Assembly (NCBI GenBank): GCA_945864305.1
Contig: CAMBAJ010000001.1
Coordinates: 1 to 64,000, forward strand
DNA: 64,000 nucleotides
Source of the DNA: an uncultured Clostridia bacterium
Lineage (GTDB): Bacteria > Bacillota > Clostridia > Oscillospirales > Oscillospiraceae
Reading direction: 5' to 3'
Shown here: one piece after another, positions 42,262 to 49,991 of the stretch
Layout of the letters: each line of letters begins with the position of its first letter
Position numbering within the stretch: the first letter of the stretch is position 1
Made by a program: the position numbers and the translations under genes
The notes under the pieces: generated by a model
Databases searched by the model: none
Told to the model about the DNA's origin: nothing
What the model saw: the letters and a program-made list of their open reading frames with translations, nothing else

Positions 42262-42566
42262 CAGTCATCCCTCCTCTGCTGCTGTCCCATCCGGTGTTCT
42301 TCTTCCTCCGCGAAGGAGTAGGGCGGCTCCATGCTCAGTTCGCTGATAATGCCCCAGGCCAGACGGAAACCTGCGGCGAAACTGGCGAGGGCGGTTTCGT
42401 CCCGCAGCTCTGCTTCCAGGTCCACCAATTTCAGAAGACTGCGGCGTTCCTGTTTGGCCTTGCCCTCAGTCAATGCCTGATGGATTTCGTTAATTTCCTG
42501 CCGCAGTTCCGGGAAATCCGGCTCCTTGAAGAATTGTCGCTGCAGTCCTCTCATGTATTCGTACAT
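42261..42566 (-). CDS. Small helical protein co-transcribed with the integrase (DUF6809-like)
   Basis: 101 aa, highly charged and helical: EPDFPELRQEINEIHQALTEG and KLVDLEAELRDETALASFAAGFRLAWGII. Similar short proteins precede integrases or other genes in clostridial mobile elements and are annotated as unknown. A role as recombination directionality factor is possible but not shown; it lacks a clear winged-helix Xis signature. GGAGG precedes the ATG and the stop overlaps the integrase start. Confidence 0.75.
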   Translation of the reverse strand: MYEYMRGLQRQFFKEPDFPELRQEINEIHQALTEGKAKQERRSLLKLVDLEAELRDETALASFAAGFRLAWGIISELSMEPPYSFAEEEEHRMGQQQRRDD

Positions 42567-42724
42567 CGTATCGCCTCCTTGTCAGCGACACACAATACCA
42601 TCCCCTGACCTTAATAGCCATCCCAACCGGGCAGAGTTATCAGATTGTTATCAATTGCGGTTTGAACTGCGCCGAGGCTTATTCTTTGTTTTGCGACGCA
42701 ATTTTTGAGGGTGTTCGCCTGCCC

Positions 42725-42774
42725 AAAAAGGCATCTTCCGTTCTGGCGTTCGGCAGAGCGGAAGATGCCTTTTT
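42725..42774. terminator. Long bidirectional terminator hairpin
   Basis: AAAAAGGCATCTTCCG and CGGAAGATGCCTTTTT are exact complements flanking an 18-nt loop that itself can pair (TTCTG/CAGAG). T runs occur on both strands. Confidence 0.85.
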
Positions 42775-42807
42775 GCTCACGATAGCATATCTTTCGGGGC
42801 ATGCCCC

Positions 42808-43116
42808 CTACTTTTTTCTTGCGAGAGTAAGTTCTCGGGGGGTGACGACCGCAGAAGCCATATCACCCCTTCGATTTTGTCCCCACTTTGGAACTCCCCG
42901 AAAACCCCCGCAACTGCCCGCACTGCGGGCAGAAGTGACCGAACTAGGCGTCACGCTTGACGCCTGTTCTTTATCCTGCCTCAGCTTTCGTCCTCCGTCG
43001 GCTCCCGGAAACCGGCCCAAATCCGTTCTCACAGCCCTGGCCGGTGTCTGTTCCCGATTCTCCCGGCAAAGTCGCACACAACGGCTCACAAGGCCAACCA
43101 AGGTGTGAATGGACAC
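42808..43116 (-). CDS. Doubtful 102-aa basic protein
   Basis: Minus-strand ORF beginning MSIHTLVGLVSRCVRLCRENRE after a strong AGGAGGGAACG, and ending 34 bp before a terminator. The body is rich in Arg, Gly, Ser and Ala without recognisable fold or motif. It could be a decayed mobile-element gene or chance. Ribosome site and terminator are the only positive evidence. Confidence 0.3.
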   Translation of the reverse strand: MSIHTLVGLVSRCVRLCRENREQTPARAVRTDLGRFPGADGGRKLRQDKEQASSVTPSSVTSARSAGSCGGFRGVPKWGQNRRGDMASAVVTPRELTLARKK

Positions 43117-43342
43117 TCATCGTTCCCTCCTGTGCCAATAAGTTCTTCTTTGATTACAGCGGTGAATTTTTTGCACCAGCGTTCCGCTGCGTTCATGCAC
43201 CTTTCTCAGCACTCCGAATCCGAGCTGTACAGACTTTTGTACAAGCCTGTGCTCTATTATGTTTTCGCAAAAGCGATTTAAAATCGTAATCTCAGAAACC
43301 AACGTTGGCCCAAAAACCGCATGAATCGGAGGGAATATTTCC
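43117..43342. other. Upstream region of the PolC-like gene
   Basis: 226 nt with no supported ORF. It contains two TGTACA palindromes 6 bp apart (about 43227-43244), a weak TTGTAC/TATGTT promoter-like pair, and a GGAGG ribosome site 10 bp before the PolC-like ATG. Confidence 0.35.
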
Positions 43343-44629
43343 ATGGGGGAAGAATTGATGCGCAAAGTCTGGGGCATCTGCGCAGACCGCTATGGTGCTG
43401 CTTTGACGGATATCATTTTCAACAGACTGCAGCAGGAGCTTCAAAATATTACCGTAAATGGCTTTTCCGAAGACTACTTGTCCACAAGCGGCATCTGCCT
43501 GGAGCTCCAGCACCGCAACGCATTACAGATCTGTCTTGGCACGGTTGGCAACTCATTTGTCGCCTACTTGTTAGGTATCACAGAGATCAATCCCCTCCCG
43601 CCACATTACCGCTGTCCTCACTGCAAGCGGGTAACCTTTGTATCGGACGTTTTGGATGGATTTGATTTACCGCCGCAGGATTGCCCTGTCTGCCGCACTC
43701 CCATGGAAGGTGACGGACATCATTTGCATACCGCATGGTTCACCGGGTGGGATGGAACTTGCCCACCAGCCTTTGGGGAGTTTAGGATGACTCCGAAGGG
43801 AATCCAAATAACAGAGCAGGCTTTGAAAAAACATTCTCCTCTGACACCGCTTGTATTCAGCAATGGCCGGTTCGCAGGCTGGTATCTTTGCAATTCAGAA
43901 AACCTGCGTCATGCGGAGTGGATACATCTCGCATATCCCGGACGTCCAAACCATATTGTACCGGGAGTGAAATACGACTGCGATCTGCCTGCGCCGCGTA
44001 TTCTTATCCATGACAGTGTTTTTTTAAGAAAGCTGGAATGGCTATCGGACGTTACCGGCGTTGAGCTATCCTCGATCCCGATGAATAACCCGGCTATATA
44101 TAACGCATTTTGCAGAGCAATTGAGTATGATACCGCTGACGCAGGTAATCTGCTCTGCACAACAGGTCTTTGCGCTTCGGAGGAACTGCTCAGTGACAGA
44201 TTTACTCTTTGGAGACAGGCTTCCAAGAGCGGATTATCTTTTTCCAGACTTGTCTCGCTGTATGGCGTTATGCATATAAGCGTTCGCCATTCGAGTGCAT
44301 TGGATTTGTCCACAGCGTTGACATTCAGTGACCGCGATTCCGTGATGGAGTATCTGATCCGTCAGGGTCTGCCCCCAAAGGACGCTTTCCAAACAGCCGA
44401 CAATATGCGGTACGGGAGATTTGCCCACATGCCAGCAGATGCATACCCCGTTTTTATACAGGGAATAAACGATGACGGCTTCTTTTTTCATGCGGCGCAA
44501 AACACGGAATATCTGTTTCCCAGAGCGCATAATTCAGCTGTCGTTATGAATGCTGTGCGACTGGCCTGGTTTTCCATTTATGAACCAAGTGCTTTTCGGG
44601 AAGTACAGGACATTGCCCACACTCCATGA
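43343..44629 (+). CDS. Degenerate PolC-like protein (DNA polymerase III alpha core homologue without catalytic Asp)
   Basis: 428 aa. Residues ~15-95 match the start of the PolC polymerase core (YGAALTDIIFNRLQQELQNI; GNSFVAYLLGITEINPLPPHY). The zinc site CPHC...CPVC (91/94/114/117) and GFDLPPQDCPVC are kept. Where PolC has VPDIDLNFSG with two catalytic Asp, this has CPPAFGEFRM. The third Asp (KLDILGHDDP) is replaced in PAPRILIHDS. About 70 residues including the TTGQHPGG region are deleted. The finger region is recognisable again (SVMEYLIRQGLPPKDAF; YLFPRAHNSAVVMNAVRLAWF). PHP, exonuclease, OB and C-terminal parts are absent. It cannot polymerise; a decoy, sensor or replisome-binding role is inference. 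Confidence 0.85.
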   Translation: MGEELMRKVWGICADRYGAALTDIIFNRLQQELQNITVNGFSEDYLSTSGICLELQHRNALQICLGTVGNSFVAYLLGITEINPLPPHYRCPHCKRVTFVSDVLDGFDLPPQDCPVCRTPMEGDGHHLHTAWFTGWDGTCPPAFGEFRMTPKGIQITEQALKKHSPLTPLVFSNGRFAGWYLCNSENLRHAEWIHLAYPGRPNHIVPGVKYDCDLPAPRILIHDSVFLRKLEWLSDVTGVELSSIPMNNPAIYNAFCRAIEYDTADAGNLLCTTGLCASEELLSDRFTLWRQASKSGLSFSRLVSLYGVMHISVRHSSALDLSTALTFSDRDSVMEYLIRQGLPPKDAFQTADNMRYGRFAHMPADAYPVFIQGINDDGFFFHAAQNTEYLFPRAHNSAVVMNAVRLAWFSIYEPSAFREVQDIAHTP

Positions 44630-44710
44630 GAAATCTTCCGTCCAACTTTGATGCGAAATCATCGGGGCGCTGGTAAACAGTAGCTGCCTATGCTTCTTCG
44701 CTCGCAGGCG

Positions 44711-44740
44711 TTGGACAAATTTACACATATATGTTAAGAT
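44711..44740 (+). promoter_or_regulatory. Promoter of the WYL-nuclease operon
   Basis: TTGGAC, 18-bp AT-rich spacer, TAAGAT, about 31 bp before the WYL start. Confidence 0.6.
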
Positions 44741-44771
44741 ACAGGCAACGATCAGACTGGGAGTGGATGTC

Positions 44772-45737
44772 ATGATGACAGATCGGGCCAACGCCATCTG
44801 CCTTCTTCAGATTTTGAAAGAATATTCTGATGAGAATCATATCCTGTCCATGCGGGAGATCATCGGAAAACTGTCTGCTTTGTATGATATGGAACTGGAC
44901 CGCCGCACCGTATACAGCGCCATAGATCTGCTGTGCAATCTGGGGTATGACATTTCTGTTTACGATGAAAACAAGAAGGGCTATTATCTGCGCAGCCGCG
45001 AATTTGAGGCTGCGGAAGTGCGTCTCCTGATGGACGCGGTTTATTCTTTCGATTATATTCCGGCCAAGCAAACGCAATATTTGATTCAAAAGCTGCAAGG
45101 CTTTCTCAGTGTTCATGAACGAAAGCAGTATAAAAATCTGACAGTTGTAAGACAGGAGCGGAAAACGCAGAATGCGGAGGTCTTTTTGAATATTGAGCTT
45201 TTGGACGAGGCCATCTCAAAAAAGCAAAAAGTCTCATTTACATATCTGGAATATGGGCTGGACAAGCAGCTTCACCCCCGGAGGGAAAAGCCCTATATCG
45301 TCAGCCCTTATGGAATGGTATGTGAGAACGAGCATTACTATTTGATCAACATCAAAGATGGTTTTTCAACGCCCAGCCTGTACCGAATCGATTTGATGAG
45401 GGACATCTCCCTTCTGAATGAACCTGTTGCCATAGATGCCAAAAACGCCTGTTTGGACTCCGTACAAAAGGTGACCTATGCGTTTGTAGGAAAGCAGGAA
45501 GAAATCAAACTGCGCTGTGAGAATTTCACACTTCGGTATGTGTTGGACCGGTTTGGGACGGATGTCCGGATCACGGATAACCATGGCGGCACCTTTACCG
45601 CCAGTTTCTCCGCTTCTCCGAATGGCGTCAAGTTTTGGGCGCTGCAGTACCTCCCTTACATAGAGGTTCTGTCCCCTCAGTCCTTGCGGGATTCCATCAT
45701 TGACAGCATCAAAAGCAACAAGTATCTGGAGGTGTAA
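44772..45737 (+). CDS. WYL-domain transcriptional regulator
   Basis: 321 aa. An N-terminal winged HTH (ANAICLLQILKEYSDENHILSMREI...RRTVYSAIDLLCNLG) is followed by a WYL domain (about 130-210: VSFTYLEY, IVSPYGMVCENEHYYLIN, YRIDLMRDI) and a C-terminal WCX extension. WYL proteins bind ligands, often nucleic acid, and regulate many phage-defence loci. The start is placed at the ATG at 44772 with GGGAG upstream; ATG 44775 is equally possible. It is followed 2 bp later by the nuclease gene, so it probably controls it and perhaps the PolC-like gene. Confidence 0.92.
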   Translation: MMTDRANAICLLQILKEYSDENHILSMREIIGKLSALYDMELDRRTVYSAIDLLCNLGYDISVYDENKKGYYLRSREFEAAEVRLLMDAVYSFDYIPAKQTQYLIQKLQGFLSVHERKQYKNLTVVRQERKTQNAEVFLNIELLDEAISKKQKVSFTYLEYGLDKQLHPRREKPYIVSPYGMVCENEHYYLINIKDGFSTPSLYRIDLMRDISLLNEPVAIDAKNACLDSVQKVTYAFVGKQEEIKLRCENFTLRYVLDRFGTDVRITDNHGGTFTASFSASPNGVKFWALQYLPYIEVLSPQSLRDSIIDSIKSNKYLEV

Positions 45738-45739
45738 CC

Positions 45740-46981
45740 ATGTATAGCGGCAGTCCAAGCACATCAAACGAGATCTCAGATAAAGAGGCGCTGCAGAACT
45801 TGTTGCTGGACATTCAGTGCCTGGATAGATTGTCAAAATGGAGCAATCGCTTTAATCTTTTTGACGTTCTGAAAATATCCGGCACCGAGATCCGCCACAG
45901 CAACGTGCTGGCATGGCTCCTTGATCCTAATGAGAACCACGGTCTCGGGGATGCTGTCCTGCGGAGGCTTTTGCAAACACTGGTGATCAATTCGCCCCAG
46001 GCAGATGTTTTCCATTCCCTCCTGATGGACCTGTATGGATTTACCGTTTTGCGGGAGTGGGAGCATATCGACCTGCTTGCAGTCTCTCATGAAGAAAGAT
46101 TCCTGCTTTGCATAGAAAACAAGGTTTTCTCCGGGGAACACGATCATCAGTTGGCCCGATATCAAGAGCTTCTGGAAAAAGAGTACCCGCAATATCACAA
46201 AATTTTTGCATTTCTCACGCCGGGCGGTACAGAGCCAGAGGAGGAAACCGCCTGTGGCACTTGGCAGGCGATCAGCTATGAGCAGATCATAGAGGTGGTA
46301 GAGGCTGCCAAGTTCGAAAAGACGCTGTCCGCAGAAGTCTCATATTTTATTGACCAATATTTGGATGCAGTCAGGAGGCATATTGTGGGAGACCGTGAGC
46401 TTGAAAAAATTTGCAGAGAGATCTATGCCAAACACCGTCAGGCGCTGGATCTGATTTATGAAAATCGCCCGGATACTGCTTCGCAGATTTCATCCATCGT
46501 GCAGGAATGGTGCGAAGAGAAATCCCACACAGGCGAGATCAGTTTTGATCCCCAATATTCCGGAAAAACGTACATTCGATTCACTACACCGTACATGACG
46601 AAACTCTTGCCTGAATTTGAAGAGGAAAAGAGCGGTTGGAACTCAAAAAGCATGTACTACTATGAGGTAGTCAACTATGGAAATTCTATCAAAGTTGTTT
46701 TGACCGTCGGGCGTGACAATCTCTCCGCACACCAGATGGACTGCTGTGAACAGCTGAGCACACTCTTAAATCAGCCGGACAAAAAAGAGGCGTGGCGTTG
46801 GAAACGGTTGTTTGCTACACGTCGGCACAGCATAAAAGCTGATCCTTTAACGGACGATTTGCATAAGGAACTCTTTCAGGCTATGGATCAATATTGGGAA
46901 CAAATCGCTGATTTTGAGCATAAAACTTGTACAGCGATTGAACAATCTTCCCAAACGCTTGATGGGAACCTTCCCGTTTGA
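45740..46981 (+). CDS. PD-(D/E)XK-superfamily nuclease
   Basis: 413 aa. The family start TEIRHSNVLAWLLDPNENHGLGDAVLRRLL (residues 49-78) and the catalytic core EHIDLLAV...FLLCIENKVFSGEHDHQLARYQELL (D111, E126, K128) identify the PDDEXK_4 group of restriction-like nucleases, often found as solitary cargo in defence islands. The C-terminal ~200 residues carry no known domain and may sense a target. The active site is intact. It is directly coupled to the WYL regulator, and is the last gene before attR. Confidence 0.88.
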   Translation: MYSGSPSTSNEISDKEALQNLLLDIQCLDRLSKWSNRFNLFDVLKISGTEIRHSNVLAWLLDPNENHGLGDAVLRRLLQTLVINSPQADVFHSLLMDLYGFTVLREWEHIDLLAVSHEERFLLCIENKVFSGEHDHQLARYQELLEKEYPQYHKIFAFLTPGGTEPEEETACGTWQAISYEQIIEVVEAAKFEKTLSAEVSYFIDQYLDAVRRHIVGDRELEKICREIYAKHRQALDLIYENRPDTASQISSIVQEWCEEKSHTGEISFDPQYSGKTYIRFTTPYMTKLLPEFEEEKSGWNSKSMYYYEVVNYGNSIKVVLTVGRDNLSAHQMDCCEQLSTLLNQPDKKEAWRWKRLFATRRHSIKADPLTDDLHKELFQAMDQYWEQIADFEHKTCTAIEQSSQTLDGNLPV

Positions 46982-47019
46982 TCATGGGAGATTCCTGTCT
47001 TCACCGCCACTCTATGGCC

Positions 47020-47040
47020 TGACCCAAACCGTGACCCAGA
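47020..47040. repeat. Right pair of TGACCCAAA-type nonamers
   Basis: TGACCCAAA at 47020 and TGACCCAGA at 47032, with the same 12-bp phasing as the left cluster, about 110 bp inside attR. Confidence 0.6.
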
Positions 47041-47152
47041 CTGGGATCGGAGCAGGCAGCAGACAACGGAACCAACGGAGCGGACAGCAAACAATTTTGA
47101 CCAAATAGGCCCGGAAAGGTCTCAAAAGCAGTCGACAGCAGCCTCGGCCGCA

Positions 47153-47204
47153 GCTCATAACCCGGAGGTCGTAGGTTCAAGTCCTGCCCCCGCAACCATA
47201 AAAC
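47153..47204 (+). repeat. attR, 52-bp direct repeat and tRNA-fMet 3' remnant
   Basis: Exact copy of 39589-39640: half an anticodon arm, variable loop, T arm and CCA of tRNA-fMet with no 5' half, so not a functional tRNA. Confidence 0.92.
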
Positions 47205-47239
47205 CCTGGAATCGCAATGATTCCAGGGTTTTCTTTTTT
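47200..47239 (+). terminator. Ancestral tRNA-operon terminator displaced by the island
   Basis: AAAACCCTGGAATC-GCAAT-GATTCCAGGGTTTT then CTTTTTT. It would have stood right behind tRNA-fMet before integration. Confidence 0.9.
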
Positions 47240-47345
47240 GCTTTTACAAGGGAAAAAGTAACACTTTTCTAACAACAATTTTTCGCACTCTCTTCGGAGT
47301 CATTTATAACGTATTCTTTCCTGCAAACCCTGTGCAAATACATCC

Positions 47346-47374
47346 TTGACGAAATGCAAATGGTATTGTACAAT
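47346..47374 (+). promoter_or_regulatory. Promoter of the cobalamin regulon
   Basis: TTGACG, exactly 17 bp, TACAAT. Transcription would start near 47381, just ahead of the riboswitch. Confidence 0.88.
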
Positions 47375-47449
47375 AAGTAAAAATTATAAATAATGTGAGT
47401 ATGCATCATAATGCATTATATACCAAAAATGATCGGGTATCTCATGTAA

Positions 47450-47635
47450 TGTAAGATATCCGAATGAGGAAATTCGGTGAGAGACCGAAACGTGCCGGCA
47501 CTGTAAGCGAGAGACTTGGCCTAAACGCCTGATAGGCGCTGAACGTGAGTTCGCCATTGGAGCAATCTGAGAAGGTGGGCAGTAAGTCGCAGAAGATAAT
47601 TTCTTCTTATCGCAAGTCAGGAGACCTATTTTGGG
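47450..47635 (+). promoter_or_regulatory. Cobalamin (AdoCbl/B12) riboswitch
   Basis: Contains the conserved elements in order: GAATGAGGAAATTCGGTGAGAGACCGAA (GGGAA..GGTGAGA-type core), GGCACTGTAAGCGA, the GCCATTGG...GAGAAGGTGGG module and the terminal AAGTCAGGAGACCT B12 box. It probably switches the downstream terminator, repressing the operon when B12 is sufficient. Confidence 0.93.
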
Positions 47636-47681
47636 GAATTTGACAGGGGACGTGGAGTTCCTCTGTTTTGCTGTGGGAATA

Positions 47682-47725
47682 GCGGCCACGGTAGTCCTTG
47701 CGGGCTGCCGTGGCCGTTTATTTTT
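47682..47725 (+). terminator. Riboswitch-controlled terminator
   Basis: CGGCCACGG...CCGTGGCCG stem with TAG/CTG continuation, followed by TTTATTTTT, 18 bp before the first gene of the regulon. The position fits transcriptional attenuation by the riboswitch. Confidence 0.85.
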
Positions 47726-47743
47726 CAACAAGGGGGATTGATT

Positions 47744-48037
47744 GTGGAGAAGCGGGATGACCGGAAAGGATGCCACTACATGTTTTTCCAGAACAGAGAA
47801 TGCGAGATGTTTCCCTGCCACTCCGGTGTGCCGGAGGAAATGTTTAACTGCCTTTTTTGTTACTGCCCGCTCTATACCCTGGGCGAGGCCTGCGGCGGAG
47901 GTTTCACCTATACGCAAAAAGGGATCAAAAACTGTTCTGCCTGTACATTTCCGCACAGGCGAGAAAACTATGATGCCGTCCTGGCCCGGTTTCCGGAACT
48001 GGCAGAGCTGGCCCGGCGGCATGATCATGCACAATAA
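47744..48037 (+). CDS. Cysteine-rich small protein of the cobalamin regulon
   Basis: 97 aa with ten Cys in a zinc-binding-like pattern (GCHYMFFQNRECEMFPCH, NCLFCYCPLYTLGEACGGGF, KNCSACTFPHRRENYD). This is the cysteine-rich small domain often linked to CobT or cobalamin loci. Its function is unproven; metal handling or a corrinoid-related role is plausible. The GTG at 47744 has AGGGGG seven bases upstream and is preferred to the TTG at 47738. It is the first gene behind the riboswitch, 24 bp before the importer lipoprotein. Confidence 0.85.
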   Translation: MEKRDDRKGCHYMFFQNRECEMFPCHSGVPEEMFNCLFCYCPLYTLGEACGGGFTYTQKGIKNCSACTFPHRRENYDAVLARFPELAELARRHDHAQ

Positions 48038-48061
48038 GAGTTTACTTGGAGGAACAACCAT

Positions 48062-49012
48062 ATGAAACGAATTGCTTGCCTGCTGCTGTGCGGCGTGCTT
48101 TTAACGATGCTTTCCGCCTGTGGCGGAAGTGAACCGTCTCCGGCTGAAACGGAGACGCCGGCGGAGTCCATTACCTTTACTGACGACTTGGGGCGTGAGG
48201 TCACGCTGGCGAAGCCCAGCCGCGTGGCGGCTTTGATCGGCAGCTTTGCCGATGTCTGGTGCCTGGCCGGCGGACAGGATACCCTGGTGGCCACGGCAAA
48301 CGACAGCTGGACCCAGTTTGACCTGGACTTACCGGAGACCGTGAAAAACCTGGGGACTACCACGGAGCCCAATGTGGAACTGCTGCTGGCGGCGGAGCCG
48401 GATTTTGTGATTGGCAGCACCAAGACGGAGGCTGACCTGGAACTGCAGGACCTGCTGGAGCAAAGTGGCATCCCCGTGGCATATTTCAACGTCAGTTCCT
48501 TTGGTGACTATTTGCGGATGCTGGAGATCTGCACCCAGCTCACCGGCTGCCCGGAAAACTATGAGGAGTACGGCACGAAGGTACAGGCGCAGATTGACCA
48601 GGCGAAGACCCGCCCTGACGGCAGCGAACCCAGTGTGCTGTATGTCCGGGCGACGGGCTCCAGCTGCAAGGTGAAAAACAGCAAGGACACCGTGCTGGGC
48701 GAAATGCTGGCGGACCTGGGCTGCGTCAACATAGCGGACAGCGAGAGCAGCCTGCTGGAGAGCCTTAGCCTGGAGACGATTTTGGCGGCCGACCCGGACT
48801 ATATCTTTGTAGTCATTCAGGGGACGGACACGACGAAGGCGGAACGCCTGCTGGAGACGACCCTGCTGTCCAATCCTGCTTGGAACGAGCTGACCGCCGT
48901 TCGGGAAGACCGGTACCACGTGATGGATCAGCGCCTGTATAACGTAAAGCCAAACGCGCGGTGGGGAGAGGCGTATGAAAAACTGGCGGACATCCTGTAT
49001 CCCGAACAATAA
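48062..49012 (+). CDS. ABC importer substrate-binding lipoprotein, BtuF/FecB type
   Basis: 316 aa with a lipoprotein signal (LLTMLSAC, Cys ~20), then a type III periplasmic-binding fold: ITFTDDLGREVTLAKPSRVAALIGSFADVWCLAGG and EPNVELLLAAEPDFVIGS. The fold binds cobalamin, haem or Fe-siderophores; location behind a B12 riboswitch makes a corrinoid the likely ligand. The next gene overlaps its 3' end by 38 bp. Confidence 0.88.
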   Translation: MKRIACLLLCGVLLTMLSACGGSEPSPAETETPAESITFTDDLGREVTLAKPSRVAALIGSFADVWCLAGGQDTLVATANDSWTQFDLDLPETVKNLGTTTEPNVELLLAAEPDFVIGSTKTEADLELQDLLEQSGIPVAYFNVSSFGDYLRMLEICTQLTGCPENYEEYGTKVQAQIDQAKTRPDGSEPSVLYVRATGSSCKVKNSKDTVLGEMLADLGCVNIADSESSLLESLSLETILAADPDYIFVVIQGTDTTKAERLLETTLLSNPAWNELTAVREDRYHVMDQRLYNVKPNARWGEAYEKLADILYPEQ

Positions 49013-49991
49013 ATACCTGCGGATATACGCGGCACTGGCGGCACTGGTGCTGGCGGTGTCGCTGCTGAACCTGTGCCTTGGGGCGGAAAAGATGCCCTTG
49101 GGGGAGGTGCTCCGGGCGCTGACAGGCGGGGGAAGTGGGACTACGGCGTTCCGCATCGTCCGGTATGTCCGCCTGCCCCGGCTGTGCGCGTGCCTGCTGG
49201 CAGGCGGCGCTCTGGCGGCCTCCGGCGCCATCATCCAGGGCGTTTTGTCCAACGCCTTGGCGGCGCCCAGCACCATCGGTGTCAACGCGGGCGCTGGACT
49301 GGCGGTAGCGCTGTGCTGCGCCATAGCCCCCACCGCAGTGAAGGTGGTTCCGCTGGCAGCTATGGCGGGAGCATTCCTGGGGGTGATGACGGTGTTGATG
49401 ATCGCCCGGCGGACAGGCGCCTCCAAGATCACCCTGGTGCTGGCCGGTGTGGCGGTGTCCAGCATTTTCAGTGCCGGCATCGACGCGGTGGTCACCTTTG
49501 TGCCGGAGGCCCTGAACGGCTATTCAGACTTCCGCATCGGCGGTTTTTCCGGTGTTTCCATGGCCCGGATTCTACCGGCCCTCTGGCCTGCGATCCTCAG
49601 CTTTGTGGCCAGCCTCAGTCTGCATAACGAAATGGATGTGCTTCTCCTGGGAAAGGAGCAGGCCCAGAGCCTGGGCCTGCCGGCGGAGCGTCTGCGGGTG
49701 ACTCTGTTGGGCCTGGCGGCGGTGCTTGCCGGAGCGGCGGTCAGCGTATGCGGCCTTGTAGGGTTTGTGGGCCTGATTGTGCCTCATATCATGCGCACTC
49801 TGGTGGGCGAGGAAAGCGGCCCGTTGCTGGTCTCCTCCGCTCTGGGAGGTGCCGCGCTGCTGGGCGGATGCGATTTGCTGGGCCGAATGCTCTTTGCGCC
49901 CTATGAGATTCCGGTGGGCATCGTCATGTCCCTGGCGGGCGGTCCCTTCTTCATCTGGTTGCTGCAAAGGAGGGGACGGCTTCATGATTGA
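48975..49991 (+). CDS. ABC importer permease, BtuC/FecCD type
   Basis: 338 aa, about ten transmembrane helices. Family landmarks are RLPRLCACLLAGGALAASGAIIQGVLSNALAAPSTIGVNAGAGL near the N terminus and LVGFVGLIVPHIMRTLVGE, the coupling region that contacts the ATPase. It starts inside the lipoprotein gene behind GGGGAGAGG and overlaps the next gene by 8 bp. Confidence 0.92.
   Translation: MKNWRTSCIPNNKYLRIYAALAALVLAVSLLNLCLGAEKMPLGEVLRALTGGGSGTTAFRIVRYVRLPRLCACLLAGGALAASGAIIQGVLSNALAAPSTIGVNAGAGLAVALCCAIAPTAVKVVPLAAMAGAFLGVMTVLMIARRTGASKITLVLAGVAVSSIFSAGIDAVVTFVPEALNGYSDFRIGGFSGVSMARILPALWPAILSFVASLSLHNEMDVLLLGKEQAQSLGLPAERLRVTLLGLAAVLAGAAVSVCGLVGFVGLIVPHIMRTLVGEESGPLLVSSALGGAALLGGCDLLGRMLFAPYEIPVGIVMSLAGGPFFIWLLQRRGRLHD

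Noticed and set aside
42611-42802. 63-aa minus-strand ORF in the island
   Set aside because: It crosses the large terminator hairpin at 42725-42774 and has no ribosome site.
43117-43377. 86-aa minus-strand ORF upstream of the PolC-like gene
   Set aside because: No ribosome binding site, overlaps the start of the PolC-like gene, no recognisable motif.
41110-47204. Prophage or prophage remnant
   Set aside because: Only the integrase is phage-like. No capsid, terminase, repressor, lysis or replication genes are present, and the PolC-like gene lacks catalytic residues.
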